A stretch of DNA of 6,527 bases. Source: Defluviicoccus vanus (GTDB taxonomy: Bacteria; Pseudomonadota; Alphaproteobacteria; Rhodospirillales; Defluviicoccaceae). The position numbers and the translations under genes are program-made. Below the pieces are notes generated by a model, which worked only from the letters and a program-made list of their open reading frames with translations, was not told where the DNA came from and searched no databases. The stretch spans positions 945,298 to 951,824 of the forward strand of contig NZ_CP053923.1 of NCBI RefSeq assembly GCF_014672695.1. Reading direction: 5' to 3'. How positions within the stretch are numbered: position 1 is the stretch's first letter; every line of letters starts with the position of its first letter. Positions 1 to 5,820 of this stretch are shown here, in pieces.

Positions 1-885
1 CGCACGTCCACCCGCCTGCTCGACGAGGAACGACATGGGGTTCGCCTCGTACATCAGACGGAGCTTGCCGCCCTTCTTGATGTTCTCGGCGTCCACGGGA
101 TAGAGAAACACGCCGCCACGGCACAGCATCCGATGCACGTCAGCAACCATCGAGCCGACCCAGCGCATGTTGAAATTCTTGCCGCGCGGACCGTCCTTAC
201 CCGCCAGGCACTCCTCGTAATAGCGCCGCACCGGCGGTTCCCAATGCGCTGCACGCGAAGCGTTGACCGCGAACTCCGAGGTTTCCTCCGGAATGCGCAT
301 GTTCGGGTGGGTCAGGATGAATTCGCCCACGTCGCGGTCGAGGGTGAAGCCGTTGACGCCGCGCCCGGTCGTCATCACCAGCATGGTTGACGCACCGTAG
401 ATCGCGTAGCCAGCGGCGACCTGGCGGATGCCCGGCTGCATGAAGTCGGCCTCGGTGGGGTTGTCGACGCCCCCGGGGCAGCGCAGCACCGCGAAGATGG
501 TGCCGACGGCGATGTTGACGTCGATATTCGACGAACCGTCCAGCGGATCGAACAGCAACAGATAGTCGTTGTTTGCCCCTTCGGAGATCACGTGCACGTC
601 GTCGACCTCTTCCGAAGCCATGCCGACGTAGTTGCCACCGAAGGTATTCATGTGCATGAACAAATCGTTGGCGATGACGTCCAGCTTCTTCTGGTCTTCG
701 CCCTGAATGTTCTCGCTACCGGCAAGGCCGTAATTACCGGCAAGCGCACCGCGGTTGACCTCGTGCGAGATCATCTTGCAGGCGGTGACGATGTCACTGA
801 CCAGCGCGGTGAAATGCCCGGTCTTGCCAAGCTGTCGCTGTTCAGAAACCAGGAACCGCGTGATTGTCATTGTTTGGTGCGGCAT
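1..885 (-). CDS. fbp: Class I fructose-1,6-bisphosphatase (C-terminus beyond window)
   Basis: This cytoplasmic enzyme hydrolyses fructose 1,6-bisphosphate to fructose 6-phosphate in gluconeogenesis, and in the Calvin cycle where one exists. The visible 295 residues run off the left edge; family members are usually about 330-340 residues, so roughly 40 are missing. Family signatures seen: GSENIQGEDQKKLDVIAND (about 57-74), SEEVDD (91-96), the metal/phosphate motif DPLDGSSNIDVN (113-124), and LYPVDAENIKKGGKLRLMYE followed by ANPM (261-284). By homology E92/E93, D113, D116 and E280 would be the divalent-metal ligands; all are present. The start at 885 is favoured over an internal ATG at 870 because AAGGGGAG (positions 898-891) lies 5 nt upstream. 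No frameshift or stop is seen. It is co-oriented with the upstream iron-transporter gene but 249 bp away, so it probably has its own promoter. Identification is secure; only the C-terminus is unseen. Confidence 0.97.
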   Translation of the reverse strand, partial: MPHQTMTITRFLVSEQRQLGKTGHFTALVSDIVTACKMISHEVNRGALAGNYGLAGSENIQGEDQKKLDVIANDLFMHMNTFGGNYVGMASEEVDDVHVISEGANNDYLLLFDPLDGSSNIDVNIAVGTIFAVLRCPGGVDNPTEADFMQPGIRQVAAGYAIYGASTMLVMTTGRGVNGFTLDRDVGEFILTHPNMRIPEETSEFAVNASRAAHWEPPVRRYYEECLAGKDGPRGKNFNMRWVGSMVADVHRMLCRGGVFLYPVDAENIKKGGKLRLMYEANPMSFLVEQAGGRA

Positions 886-947
886 GAAAACTCCCCTTAA
901 TCCAAATCTGGCCGACCGACCCGGCACCCATCTGCGCCTACGTCCCG

Positions 948-972
948 CCTATATAATGCATATTGAATAAGG
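948..972 (-). promoter_or_regulatory. AT-rich promoter candidate for fbp
   Basis: This is a short AT-rich island in an otherwise GC-rich spacer, 65-85 bp upstream of the fbp start. Read on the minus strand it contains ATTATATAGG, so TATATA (955-950) could serve as a -10 box. No acceptable -35 hexamer is found 16-18 bp upstream. On the plus strand the same island contains a perfect TATAAT (952-957), also without a -35, and no plausible gene follows on that strand. Assignment to fbp is inferred from position and base composition only. Confidence 0.3.
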
Positions 973-1040
973 TGGCGGCGTACACGTGCTCGTCTTGCAT
1001 GGAGCCATGCGCATTTTCCGTGACAGCATCGGCGGCGGTG

Positions 1041-1070
1041 CGCGACGCCCTCCCCGGGGACGGCGGCGCG
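1041..1070. terminator. GC-rich hairpin in the mbfA-fbp spacer
   Basis: CGCGACGCC (1041-1049) can pair with GGCGGCGCG (1062-1070) over 8 of 9 positions. The 12-nt loop between them contains the self-complementary TCCCCGGGGA. It lies 65 bp downstream of the iron-transporter stop codon and upstream of fbp. It could end transcription or stabilise the 3' end of the upstream message. No T-tract follows on either strand, so a classical intrinsic terminator is not supported. Confidence 0.3.
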
Positions 1071-1134
1071 TGTATCCCGAATTTCATTCCGACTACGCTT
1101 GCCGATCTGCTCAGCGAGCCGGTGCGCCCGCGCA

Positions 1135-2277
1135 TCAGGAGATCGATAGCCCGAGGAGCCGCCCGGTGCCGTAGGTGATCGCTGCAGCGAAGCAGCCGAA
1201 GACCACCTGCCGCGCCGCCGAAAATGCCGGGTTGCGGCCGTTGAACAGCGACGTCAACAGACCGATGATGGCCAATGCCAGCGCGCTCAGGCCGATACTG
1301 CTGACGACGGCGGCCTGAGCGGTGAGCCAGAGGAAGGGGGCGACCGGAAAGATCGCCCCCAGCGAAAACAGCGCGAACGACGTGGCGGCGGCAGTCCAGG
1401 CATTGCCGCCCAGGTCGTCGGGGTCGATCCCCAGTTCCTCCCGCGACAGGGTGTCGAGCGCGCTCTGCTTGTCCTGCATCAGCTCACCGGCGACGCGTTG
1501 CGCCTCCTCTTTCGGCAAACCCTTCGCCTGGTAGATCAGCGCCAGTTCGCGCTGCTCCGCTTTCGGCGTCTGTTCCAGCTCTTCCGCTTCCTTGCCGATC
1601 TGGGTCCGGGCAAGCTCGCGCGCGTTGGTGACCGACAGCCATTCGCCGAGCGCCATGGAGCAGGCGCCGGCCAACAGCCCGGCGAGGCCGGTCAGGAGGA
1701 TGGTGTTGCCGGGGGTGCCGGCGCCGGCAATGCCCATGATCAGACAGAAGTTGGAGACCAGCCCGTCGTTGGCGCCAAGCACCGCCGCGCGCAGGGTGTT
1801 GCCGGAGCCGCCGCGGTGCCAGGGTTCGGCGCGGGCGATGTCACGGCCGCTGAAGCCGACCTTGCCGCCCGGCTGCGCCGCCACGGCGCGGACGATCGCC
1901 GCATGGCCACGCTCCTCGGCCGAGAGTTCGTGGGCGTCGGCCTGTCCTGCGTACTTGTCGCGGTCGGCATACTCCGCCGCGGCGATGGTCGGCAGGACGA
2001 AGGGCACGCCGAACCAGCGCGCCAGCCTGCCAAGCAGCCGGGTGCGCAGATCAGGCGCGAAGGCGCGCGGCGTCGCGACGCCCGCCGCCGCCAGCTTGGC
2101 GCGCCAGAACTGCGCGTGCTCGCTCTCCGCCTGCGCCAGTTGCTGGAACAGATCCCTGCGCCGGGCATCCGGCTCGGCATCGGCCAGCGCCCGATACAGC
2201 GCCGCGCCGTTCAACTCGTCGCGCAGATTGTCGCGATAGCGTTTGTGCTCAGCCGTCATCACCGCACCGCAAGGCAT
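1135..2277 (-). CDS. mbfA: Ferritin-like/VIT1 fusion membrane iron transporter (MbfA type)
   Basis: The 380-residue protein has two parts. Residues about 8-135 form a ferritin-like (rubrerythrin/erythrin) domain with candidate di-iron ligands E21, E51-x-x-H54, E102 and E122-x-x-H125. Residues about 160-380 form a VIT1/CCC1 transporter: first membrane helix with GANDGLVSNF (168-177), second helix with GEWLSV (211-216), a charged cytoplasmic stretch about 218-285 rich in Glu and Lys that corresponds to the VIT metal-binding domain, then three more hydrophobic segments (about 295-320, 322-345, 355-378). In characterised alphaproteobacterial MbfA this fusion exports iron across the inner membrane, with the ferritin-like domain sensing or delivering iron; function here is inferred from architecture. 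Start choice is uncertain: ATG at 2277 and in-frame ATG at 2259 (MTAEHKRYRDNL, closer to how homologues usually begin) both lack a clear Shine-Dalgarno. No Fur or Irr box was recognised upstream. Confidence 0.92.
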   Translation of the reverse strand: MPCGAVMTAEHKRYRDNLRDELNGAALYRALADAEPDARRRDLFQQLAQAESEHAQFWRAKLAAAGVATPRAFAPDLRTRLLGRLARWFGVPFVLPTIAAAEYADRDKYAGQADAHELSAEERGHAAIVRAVAAQPGGKVGFSGRDIARAEPWHRGGSGNTLRAAVLGANDGLVSNFCLIMGIAGAGTPGNTILLTGLAGLLAGACSMALGEWLSVTNARELARTQIGKEAEELEQTPKAEQRELALIYQAKGLPKEEAQRVAGELMQDKQSALDTLSREELGIDPDDLGGNAWTAAATSFALFSLGAIFPVAPFLWLTAQAAVVSSIGLSALALAIIGLLTSLFNGRNPAFSAARQVVFGCFAAAITYGTGRLLGLSIS

Positions 2278-2409
2278 GAGCCAACATCTTGCACGCCGGG
2301 CGAGCGGAAATGCGAGCCCCTTTCACGGCGAACAAACCCGGATTCCTCTACGCTCCATCCCGGCGACGGCGTGATATTCCGACCGGCGCCGGTTGCGCGG
2401 CACTACTGA
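2278..2409. promoter_or_regulatory. Spacer upstream of mbfA with a 12-bp palindrome
   Basis: This spacer lies between the hydroxylase stop and the iron-transporter start and should hold the transporter's promoter. The only notable element is the perfect palindrome ACCGGCGCCGGT (2382-2393), 17 bp beyond the hydroxylase stop. It could be an operator half or chance in GC-rich DNA. As a hairpin it has only a 4-bp stem and no T-run, so it is a poor terminator. No iron-responsive operator was recognised. Confidence 0.2.
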
Positions 2410-3108
2410 TTAATCCACCCGTAAACCGAGTTGCCGCATCGCCGAACGCTGCGCCCCGTCGACCGTACGGTGACATCCACGAAGCCAGTCGCCACCCAGC
2501 AGCAGGTTGAAGTTGGTTCGTGGACAGCGATGATGCACGTAGTGGTGTCGAGCCATCACCCGAAAGTACCAGCGTCGAAGCAACCAGCCGGTCAGCTTCG
2601 GTGCCTGCTGCAGCGCTTGCGCATGCGGCATGTGCAGATACGGGTGGATGAAGTGACTGAAGATCGGCGGCAGTGCCAGCGCTATGCCGGCTCCCAGTAT
2701 CGCCGAAGCCCCCGTCTGCGACGTGATCCATGGCAGAGCCGGCAGCAGCGGGACGACGAAAGCCAATCCGCCCAGACCGTCCAAACGCAACCCATAACCG
2801 GAGCGAACAATCTGTTCGCCCTCCGCTCCAAGCATCGCCAGCTCGCTACTAACCTGTTCGCGCTCCTGGATGCTGCGGAACTGAGTAACATGATCCTGCC
2901 TGAACGTGCGCAGGTGGTGTACGACATGGTGCGAGTAGTGAATCCGAGCCAAATACCGCAAAGGAAGCGAACCTTGCTTCCAGCGCTCGACAGTTTGTCT
3001 TGGCGCATGGCCAATTCGCTGGTGCAAGACAGATTCGGTCAGACTGGCAATCACGTATCCAACTGCCAGCCCGGCCAGGAACGAACAGGCAGTTTCGAGC
3101 ACATGCAT
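2410..3108 (-). CDS. Histidine-rich membrane protein, fatty acid hydroxylase/sterol desaturase type
   Basis: The 232-residue protein has the layout of the fatty acid hydroxylase (sterol desaturase) superfamily: hydrophobic segments (about 6-25, 112-128 and 134-150) separated by histidine clusters that would hold a di-iron centre on the cytoplasmic face. The clusters are HQRIGH (29-34), HYSHHVVHH (57-65), HFIHPYLHMPH (152-162) and RHHYVHH (187-193), followed by TNFNLLLGGDWL (198-209), a conserved C-terminal pattern in this superfamily. Such enzymes use O2 to hydroxylate or desaturate lipid chains, sterols or carotenoids; the substrate cannot be read from the sequence. The frame is open upstream to 3285, but those extra 59 residues are low-complexity and unlike the family, so the ATG at 3108 is chosen, directly before the first membrane segment. 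Its Shine-Dalgarno is weak. The gene is co-oriented with mbfA, 132 bp apart. Confidence 0.82.
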   Translation of the reverse strand: MHVLETACSFLAGLAVGYVIASLTESVLHQRIGHAPRQTVERWKQGSLPLRYLARIHYSHHVVHHLRTFRQDHVTQFRSIQEREQVSSELAMLGAEGEQIVRSGYGLRLDGLGGLAFVVPLLPALPWITSQTGASAILGAGIALALPPIFSHFIHPYLHMPHAQALQQAPKLTGWLLRRWYFRVMARHHYVHHRCPRTNFNLLLGGDWLRGCHRTVDGAQRSAMRQLGLRVD

Positions 3109-3119
3109 CGCTGGTCCGT

Positions 3120-3215
3120 TCAACTCGTCCTGATGCGTCGTATGACGACCTCCCGCAGTCCGGCGTCGATCTTCTCGATCACCGCCTCGCGGCAGAAGCG
3201 CTTGATCGCCGCCAT
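3120..3215 (-). CDS. Possible 31-codon ORF ahead of the hydroxylase gene
   Basis: An ATG at 3215 opens a 31-codon frame whose product is amphipathic and charged (begins MAAIKRFCREAVIEKIDAG) and ends 11 bp before the hydroxylase start. The composition resembles a real helix more than the other frames here do. The frame continues upstream with poor-looking sequence to a stop at 3282-3284. There is no strong Shine-Dalgarno, and I recognise no family. It may be a leader peptide, the remnant of a longer gene, or chance. Confidence 0.2.
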   Translation of the reverse strand: MAAIKRFCREAVIEKIDAGLREVVIRRIRTS

Positions 3216-3347
3216 TTCCAATCCGACCCGCTGCCACGACACAGCAGGGCGGCACGCCCGTGATGAAGGTGCTGTTTGCCGTCAATCATAGGCCGAGTTC
3301 GCTGTGCGATCCCAGGCGAGCAAGCCAAAATGTGTTCGCATCAAGAG

Positions 3348-3376
3348 CGGTGTCCCGGATGCAATCCGGGACACCG
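3348..3376. repeat. Perfect 13-bp palindromic hairpin, REP-like
   Basis: CGGTGTCCCGGAT (3348-3360), a GCA loop (3361-3363) and ATCCGGGACACCG (3364-3376) form a perfect 13-bp stem with a 3-nt loop. The CCGGAT/ATCCGGG core resembles dispersed intergenic palindromes of several beta- and gammaproteobacterial genomes. There is no T-tract on either side, so it is more likely a dispersed repeat than an intrinsic terminator, although it could still block or stabilise transcripts. It ends about 70 bp before the estimated left end of the insertion sequence and appears to lie outside it. Confidence 0.75.
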
Positions 3377-3454
3377 GCCGCCCCGCACATCTGCCTGCGG
3401 CTAACGGATGCTTCGATCGGGGCGGCACGGGCGCCCTGGATTTCATCCGTTGGG

Positions 3455-3466
3455 GTGGACGGCCCC
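3455..3466. repeat. Left subterminal inverted repeat of the IS1111-type element
   Basis: GTGGACGGCCCC is the exact reverse complement of 4756-4767. It lies 48 bp upstream of the transposase start. The match stops at both flanking positions, so the repeat is exactly 12 bp. Confidence 0.75.
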
Positions 3467-3514
3467 GCGGCATCTGGTGCCAAGGTTCGCTGTCGAAGTG
3501 AACAGGAGCCGTCC

Positions 3515-4525
3515 ATGACCGAGCTTACCCGCATTGCGATCGACACGTCCAAGTCCGTCTTCACCCTACATGGCACGGATGCCGACGGGCGGGCGGTGCT
3601 GCGCCGCAATCTGCGCCGCCAGGACATGGTACCATTCTTCGCGCGCCGCCCGCCGATGGAGGTGGTGCTGGAGGCCTGCGGCGGCTCGCATCACTGGGGC
3701 CGTGTGCTGGCTGGGCTCGGCCACACGGTGCGGTTGATCCCGCCGCAATACGTCAAACCCTTCGTCAAGCGCGGCAAGAACGATCGCAACGATGCCGAGG
3801 CGATCAGCGAAGCCGCGGCCCGGCCGGAGATGCGCGAGGTCGCGGTCAAGTCGGCGGACCAGCAGGCCAACGCGATGCTGCTGTCGGTGCGCGAGTTGCT
3901 GGTGCGCCAACGCACGCAGCTGGTCAACGCGCTGCGCGGACACGCGGCCGAGTTCGGTCACGTCGGCCGCCTTGGCCGCCAAGGCGTGGCAAAGCTGCTG
4001 GCCGACGTCGCCGAGGACGCGGAGCTGCCGACGCCGGCGAGGGACGCATTGGCGTTGCTGGGCGCCGAGATCGGTCGGCTGGATGCGCGGCTGGCCGAAG
4101 TCGACGCCCGGCTGGTGGCGCAACACAAACAGACGCCAACCAGCAAGATGCTGGCGGAGGTGCCGGGGATCGGGCCGATCGGCGCGTTGAGCCTGGTGCT
4201 GCGGGTCGATTTCAGCCAGTTCAAGTCGGGGCGGCATTTCGCCTCCTGGCTGGGGCTGACTCCGCGCGAGCATTCCACCGGCGGCAAGACGCGGCTGGGC
4301 GGGATCAGCCGCGCCGGCGACGAGCGGCTGCGCCAGTTGCTGGTGCTGGGAGCAACCGCGGTGATCCGACAGGCCAAGCCGGGAAAGGCCTCGGCGTGGC
4401 TCATCGCTTTGCTGGCGAGGCGGCCGCGCAAGCTCGCGGCGGTCGCGCTGGCCAACAAGATGGCCCGCATCGTCTGGGCGATGATGACGAGTGGAGAGGC
4501 GTATCGCCAGCCGGCAACCGCTTGA
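3515..4525 (+). CDS. IS110-family transposase (IS1111 subgroup), DEDD recombinase
   Basis: The 336-residue protein is of normal length and intact. The N-terminal RuvC-like domain (about 5-110) carries the DEDD set: D10 in AIDTSKSVF, E53 in LEACGGSHHW, and D90 and D93 in KNDRNDAEAI. A helical, probably coiled-coil linker follows (about 115-205). The C-terminal Tnp domain (about 211-285) has VPGIGPIGAL, then FASWLGLTP and HSTGGKTRLGGIS, in which S254 is the expected catalytic serine. Family members cut and rejoin DNA through this serine together with the DEDD site, form circular intermediates, and choose their target with a bridge (seeker) RNA made from the element's own end. The frame is open upstream to 3260, but the ATG at 3515 is chosen because AGGAG (3504-3508) sits 6 nt before it and the family N-terminus begins there. 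All catalytic residues are present, so activity is plausible. Confidence 0.95.
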   Translation: MTELTRIAIDTSKSVFTLHGTDADGRAVLRRNLRRQDMVPFFARRPPMEVVLEACGGSHHWGRVLAGLGHTVRLIPPQYVKPFVKRGKNDRNDAEAISEAAARPEMREVAVKSADQQANAMLLSVRELLVRQRTQLVNALRGHAAEFGHVGRLGRQGVAKLLADVAEDAELPTPARDALALLGAEIGRLDARLAEVDARLVAQHKQTPTSKMLAEVPGIGPIGALSLVLRVDFSQFKSGRHFASWLGLTPREHSTGGKTRLGGISRAGDERLRQLLVLGATAVIRQAKPGKASAWLIALLARRPRKLAAVALANKMARIVWAMMTSGEAYRQPATA

Positions 4526-4559
4526 CCACTCGTTGATGCCGCAGGTGCAGGGCTGAGGA

Positions 4560-4690
4560 CGGAGAGATGCTGATCGGTCGAGCCGACGATCCACAGAACC
4601 CGGGTAGCCCGGTGGCCATCAAGGCCGCTAATCCGTTTGGGCGTGGATCGCGGAACCCATCTGGGCCAGCGGACATCGTGCCGCGCAAAA
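4560..4690 (+). ncRNA. Candidate bridge/seeker RNA region in the IS right end
   Basis: Downstream of the transposase stop and inside the right inverted repeat the DNA can fold into several consecutive stems. Stem one: GATCGGTCG (4572-4580) with CGACGATC (4584-4591), 8 pairs with one bulged G. Stem two: GATCCAC (4588-4594) with GTGGATC (4643-4649), enclosing CCGGG/CCCGG (4600-4604, 4608-4612) and GGCC/GGCC (4614-4617, 4623-4626). Stem three: CGCGG (4649-4653) with CCGCG (4681-4685). Stems one and two share 4588-4591 and would be alternatives. In IS1111-type elements the guide RNA is encoded here, so position plus foldability support the call. RNA ends and target- and donor-binding loops are not determined, and no folding program was run. 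Confidence 0.45.
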
Positions 4691-4755
4691 CAGGCCGGAC
4701 ACACGACTGCCATCGCACCAGATCAGATTTTCTCCCCCTCACCCCTTGCACCCAG

Positions 4756-4767
4756 GGGGCCGTCCAC
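4756..4767. repeat. Right subterminal inverted repeat of the IS1111-type element
   Basis: GGGGCCGTCCAC is a perfect 12-bp inverted match to 3455-3466. It lies 230 bp after the transposase stop codon, so the non-coding guide-RNA region is inside the element. Confidence 0.75.
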
Positions 4768-4770
4768 ACA

Positions 4771-5065
4771 CAGGCTACGCCTGCTGTTCGGTACCACGCC
4801 ATAATCGCCAAGCCCCGCACGCCCATCGAACCCAACGAACCGTCAAACGCCAGCCAATCTCGCCCACTCAGAGCCCGACAGCGGCAATGTCCGCTCCAGC
4901 ATCGTCCGCATGTGGGCAACGGATCAGACGGCAGGGCAGCAGCGCACGGCTGATAGCGGTTGCCTTGCCTCCCCTCGTTCTTGACCACGGGTTGTGTTGA
5001 TGGTCCGCAACGAGTAATTTGACGAGGGCAAGCCATTTGCCGGCATAAAGGGGGAGACACAAGGA
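4771..5065. other. Non-coding leader between the IS and the secreted-protein gene
   Basis: No credible gene is seen; long frames crossing this stretch also read through the insertion sequence end and show no family features. CAGGCTACGCCTG just beyond the estimated right tip (4771-4783) is a small palindrome with a 3-nt loop that could belong to the target site. TTGACC, TTGATG and TTGACG lie between about 4980 and 5025, but none is followed by a good -10 box, so the promoter of the downstream gene is not pinned down. A clear ribosome binding site, AGGGGGAG (5049-5056), precedes the gene by 9 nt. Confidence 0.5.
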
Positions 5066-5743
5066 ATGCGACTGCGACAACGGACAGTTCGCTGGTCCGC
5101 CGGTGTTCTTGCGGCGGCCGTCGCTATCGGCGCCGGACAGGACGCGTCCGCGTGCAACGGCACTTTGGAGTTGCGCAAAATCGCCACGTCCGGGCTGGTT
5201 CGATACAACTTTTCCCTGGCGCTGACGGACGCTGCGACCGCAACCGGGATCAGGTTAAGCGCGCCGAACAAGGTGACCGACAGCTCCAACTCGCTGCGGA
5301 TGAACTATATCGAGCTGGTCTCGCCGCCTTTGACCCTGGCGCAGCTGGACGCGCAATTTCCCTCCGGGCTGTACCAGGTTTACTGCAGCCCCGGGACGAC
5401 ACCGGCCATCGCGGTCAACCTGACCCGCGCGTTTCCGAGCCTGCCGGCGATCACCGCTCCGGCCAATGGAGCGCTGATCGCCGACCGGACGCCAACGGTC
5501 ACCTGGACTGTCGCCACGTCACCCAATGCGTTCGTCCTGCAGCTCGTCCGCAACAACGGGCGGATCACCGAACTCAATGTCGAACTGCCAGGGTCGGCGC
5601 GATCGTACACGATCCCCGAGGGCGTCCTCGCCGCGAACGCGCAATACGCGCTTCTGCTGAATGCAAGAAAGGCGATCGGCGCGGCCGGCAGTGGCAATGC
5701 CCTGGTCAGCGGCCGGCAGATCACTTTCTCGACCACCCCCTGA
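5066..5743 (+). CDS. Secreted protein of unknown function with possible Ig/fibronectin-like C-terminal half
   Basis: I do not recognise the family. The 225-residue product starts with a typical signal peptide: basic MRLRQRTVRW, a hydrophobic stretch (about 11-23), and a likely signal peptidase I site after DASA (residue 29). The mature protein would begin with C30. The site is not a good lipobox, so a lipoprotein is less likely. Only two cysteines are present, C30 and C107 (QVYCSPG), compatible with one disulfide formed in the periplasm or outside. Residues about 32-122 are strand-like and polar. Residues about 124-225 (PSLPAITAPANGALIADRT onward, with TVTWTVATSP and a final ITFSTT) have the proline/strand rhythm of Ig- or fibronectin-III-like surface domains. 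AGGGGGAG 9 nt upstream supports the start. It stands alone between two insertion sequences on the opposite strand to the cellular genes, so there is no operon context. Confidence 0.8.
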   Translation: MRLRQRTVRWSAGVLAAAVAIGAGQDASACNGTLELRKIATSGLVRYNFSLALTDAATATGIRLSAPNKVTDSSNSLRMNYIELVSPPLTLAQLDAQFPSGLYQVYCSPGTTPAIAVNLTRAFPSLPAITAPANGALIADRTPTVTWTVATSPNAFVLQLVRNNGRITELNVELPGSARSYTIPEGVLAANAQYALLLNARKAIGAAGSGNALVSGRQITFSTTP

Positions 5744-5753
5744 TGCGCCTCGG

Positions 5754-5796
5754 CGACGGATCCAGGGAGGCCTCTAAACGCCATCCGTCGAGACGG
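5754..5796. terminator. Inverted repeats after the secreted-protein gene
   Basis: CGACGGAT (5754-5761) pairs with ATCCGTCG (5783-5790) around a 21-nt loop; alternatively CCGTC (5785-5789) pairs with GACGG (5792-5796). They begin 11 bp after the stop codon, where a terminator would be expected. There is no T-tract, so the role is uncertain. Confidence 0.3.
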
Positions 5797-5820
5797 AAGC
5801 CCGCATAAGGCGGCTTAGTA

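Larger units (their letters stand above)
3109..3447. other. Mostly non-coding stretch between hydroxylase gene and IS1111-type element
   Basis: About 340 bp with no convincing complete gene apart from the doubtful 31-codon ORF at 3120-3215. It should contain the hydroxylase promoter. TATGAT on the minus strand (3290-3285) resembles a -10 box but lacks a recognisable -35. A strong hairpin sits at 3348-3376. The right boundary is the estimated left end of the insertion sequence. Confidence 0.5.
3448..4770 (+). mobile_element. IS110-family (IS1111 subgroup) insertion sequence, apparently complete
   Basis: An intact transposase gene (3515-4525) lies between perfect 12-bp inverted repeats at 3455-3466 and 4756-4767. 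Members of the IS1111 subgroup carry such repeats a few bases inside their tips, typically slightly deeper on the left than on the right, and make no target duplication. On that basis I place the ends near 3448 and 4770, each uncertain by several bases, giving about 1.32 kb. The left non-coding end is short (about 67 nt) and the right one long (about 245 nt, folded), which is the expected IS1111 arrangement with the guide RNA downstream of the transposase. The empty target site is not available for comparison. Confidence 0.78.

Noticed and set aside
938..1135. A 65-codon minus-strand frame whose ATG overlaps the mbfA stop as TGATG
   Set aside because: The overlap suggests coupling, but there is no Shine-Dalgarno, the product has no recognisable features, and the frame crosses the hairpin and the fbp promoter region.
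963..1178. A 71-codon plus-strand frame in the mbfA-fbp spacer
   Set aside because: It depends on a TTG start without a ribosome binding site, overlaps the mbfA 3' end antisense, and its composition reflects GC-rich non-coding DNA.
1498..2409. A 303-codon plus-strand frame opposite mbfA
   Set aside because: It is a GC-rich antisense shadow of a well-supported gene, low in complexity and rich in Arg and Gln, with no domain features.
3109..3285. N-terminal extension of the hydroxylase to the ATG at 3285
   Set aside because: The 59 extra residues are polar and unlike the family; the protein's first membrane segment begins right after the ATG at 3108.
2431..3291. A 286-codon plus-strand frame opposite the hydroxylase
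   Set aside because: The minus strand encodes ordered histidine clusters and membrane segments; the plus frame shows neither family motifs nor a sensible start.
3260..3514. N-terminal extension of the IS110 transposase
   Set aside because: It would cross the palindromic repeat and the IS left end; AGGAG before 3515 and the family N-terminus support the shorter form.
3566..4713. Long minus-strand frames opposite and beyond the IS110 transposase
   Set aside because: They mirror the DEDD transposase codons and run across the inverted repeat region, with no family features.
4567..4953. A 128-codon plus-strand frame across the IS right end
   Set aside because: It spans the structured non-coding end, the inverted repeat and the IS boundary, which a real gene would not be expected to do. 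The product is rich in Pro, Arg and Ser and matches nothing.
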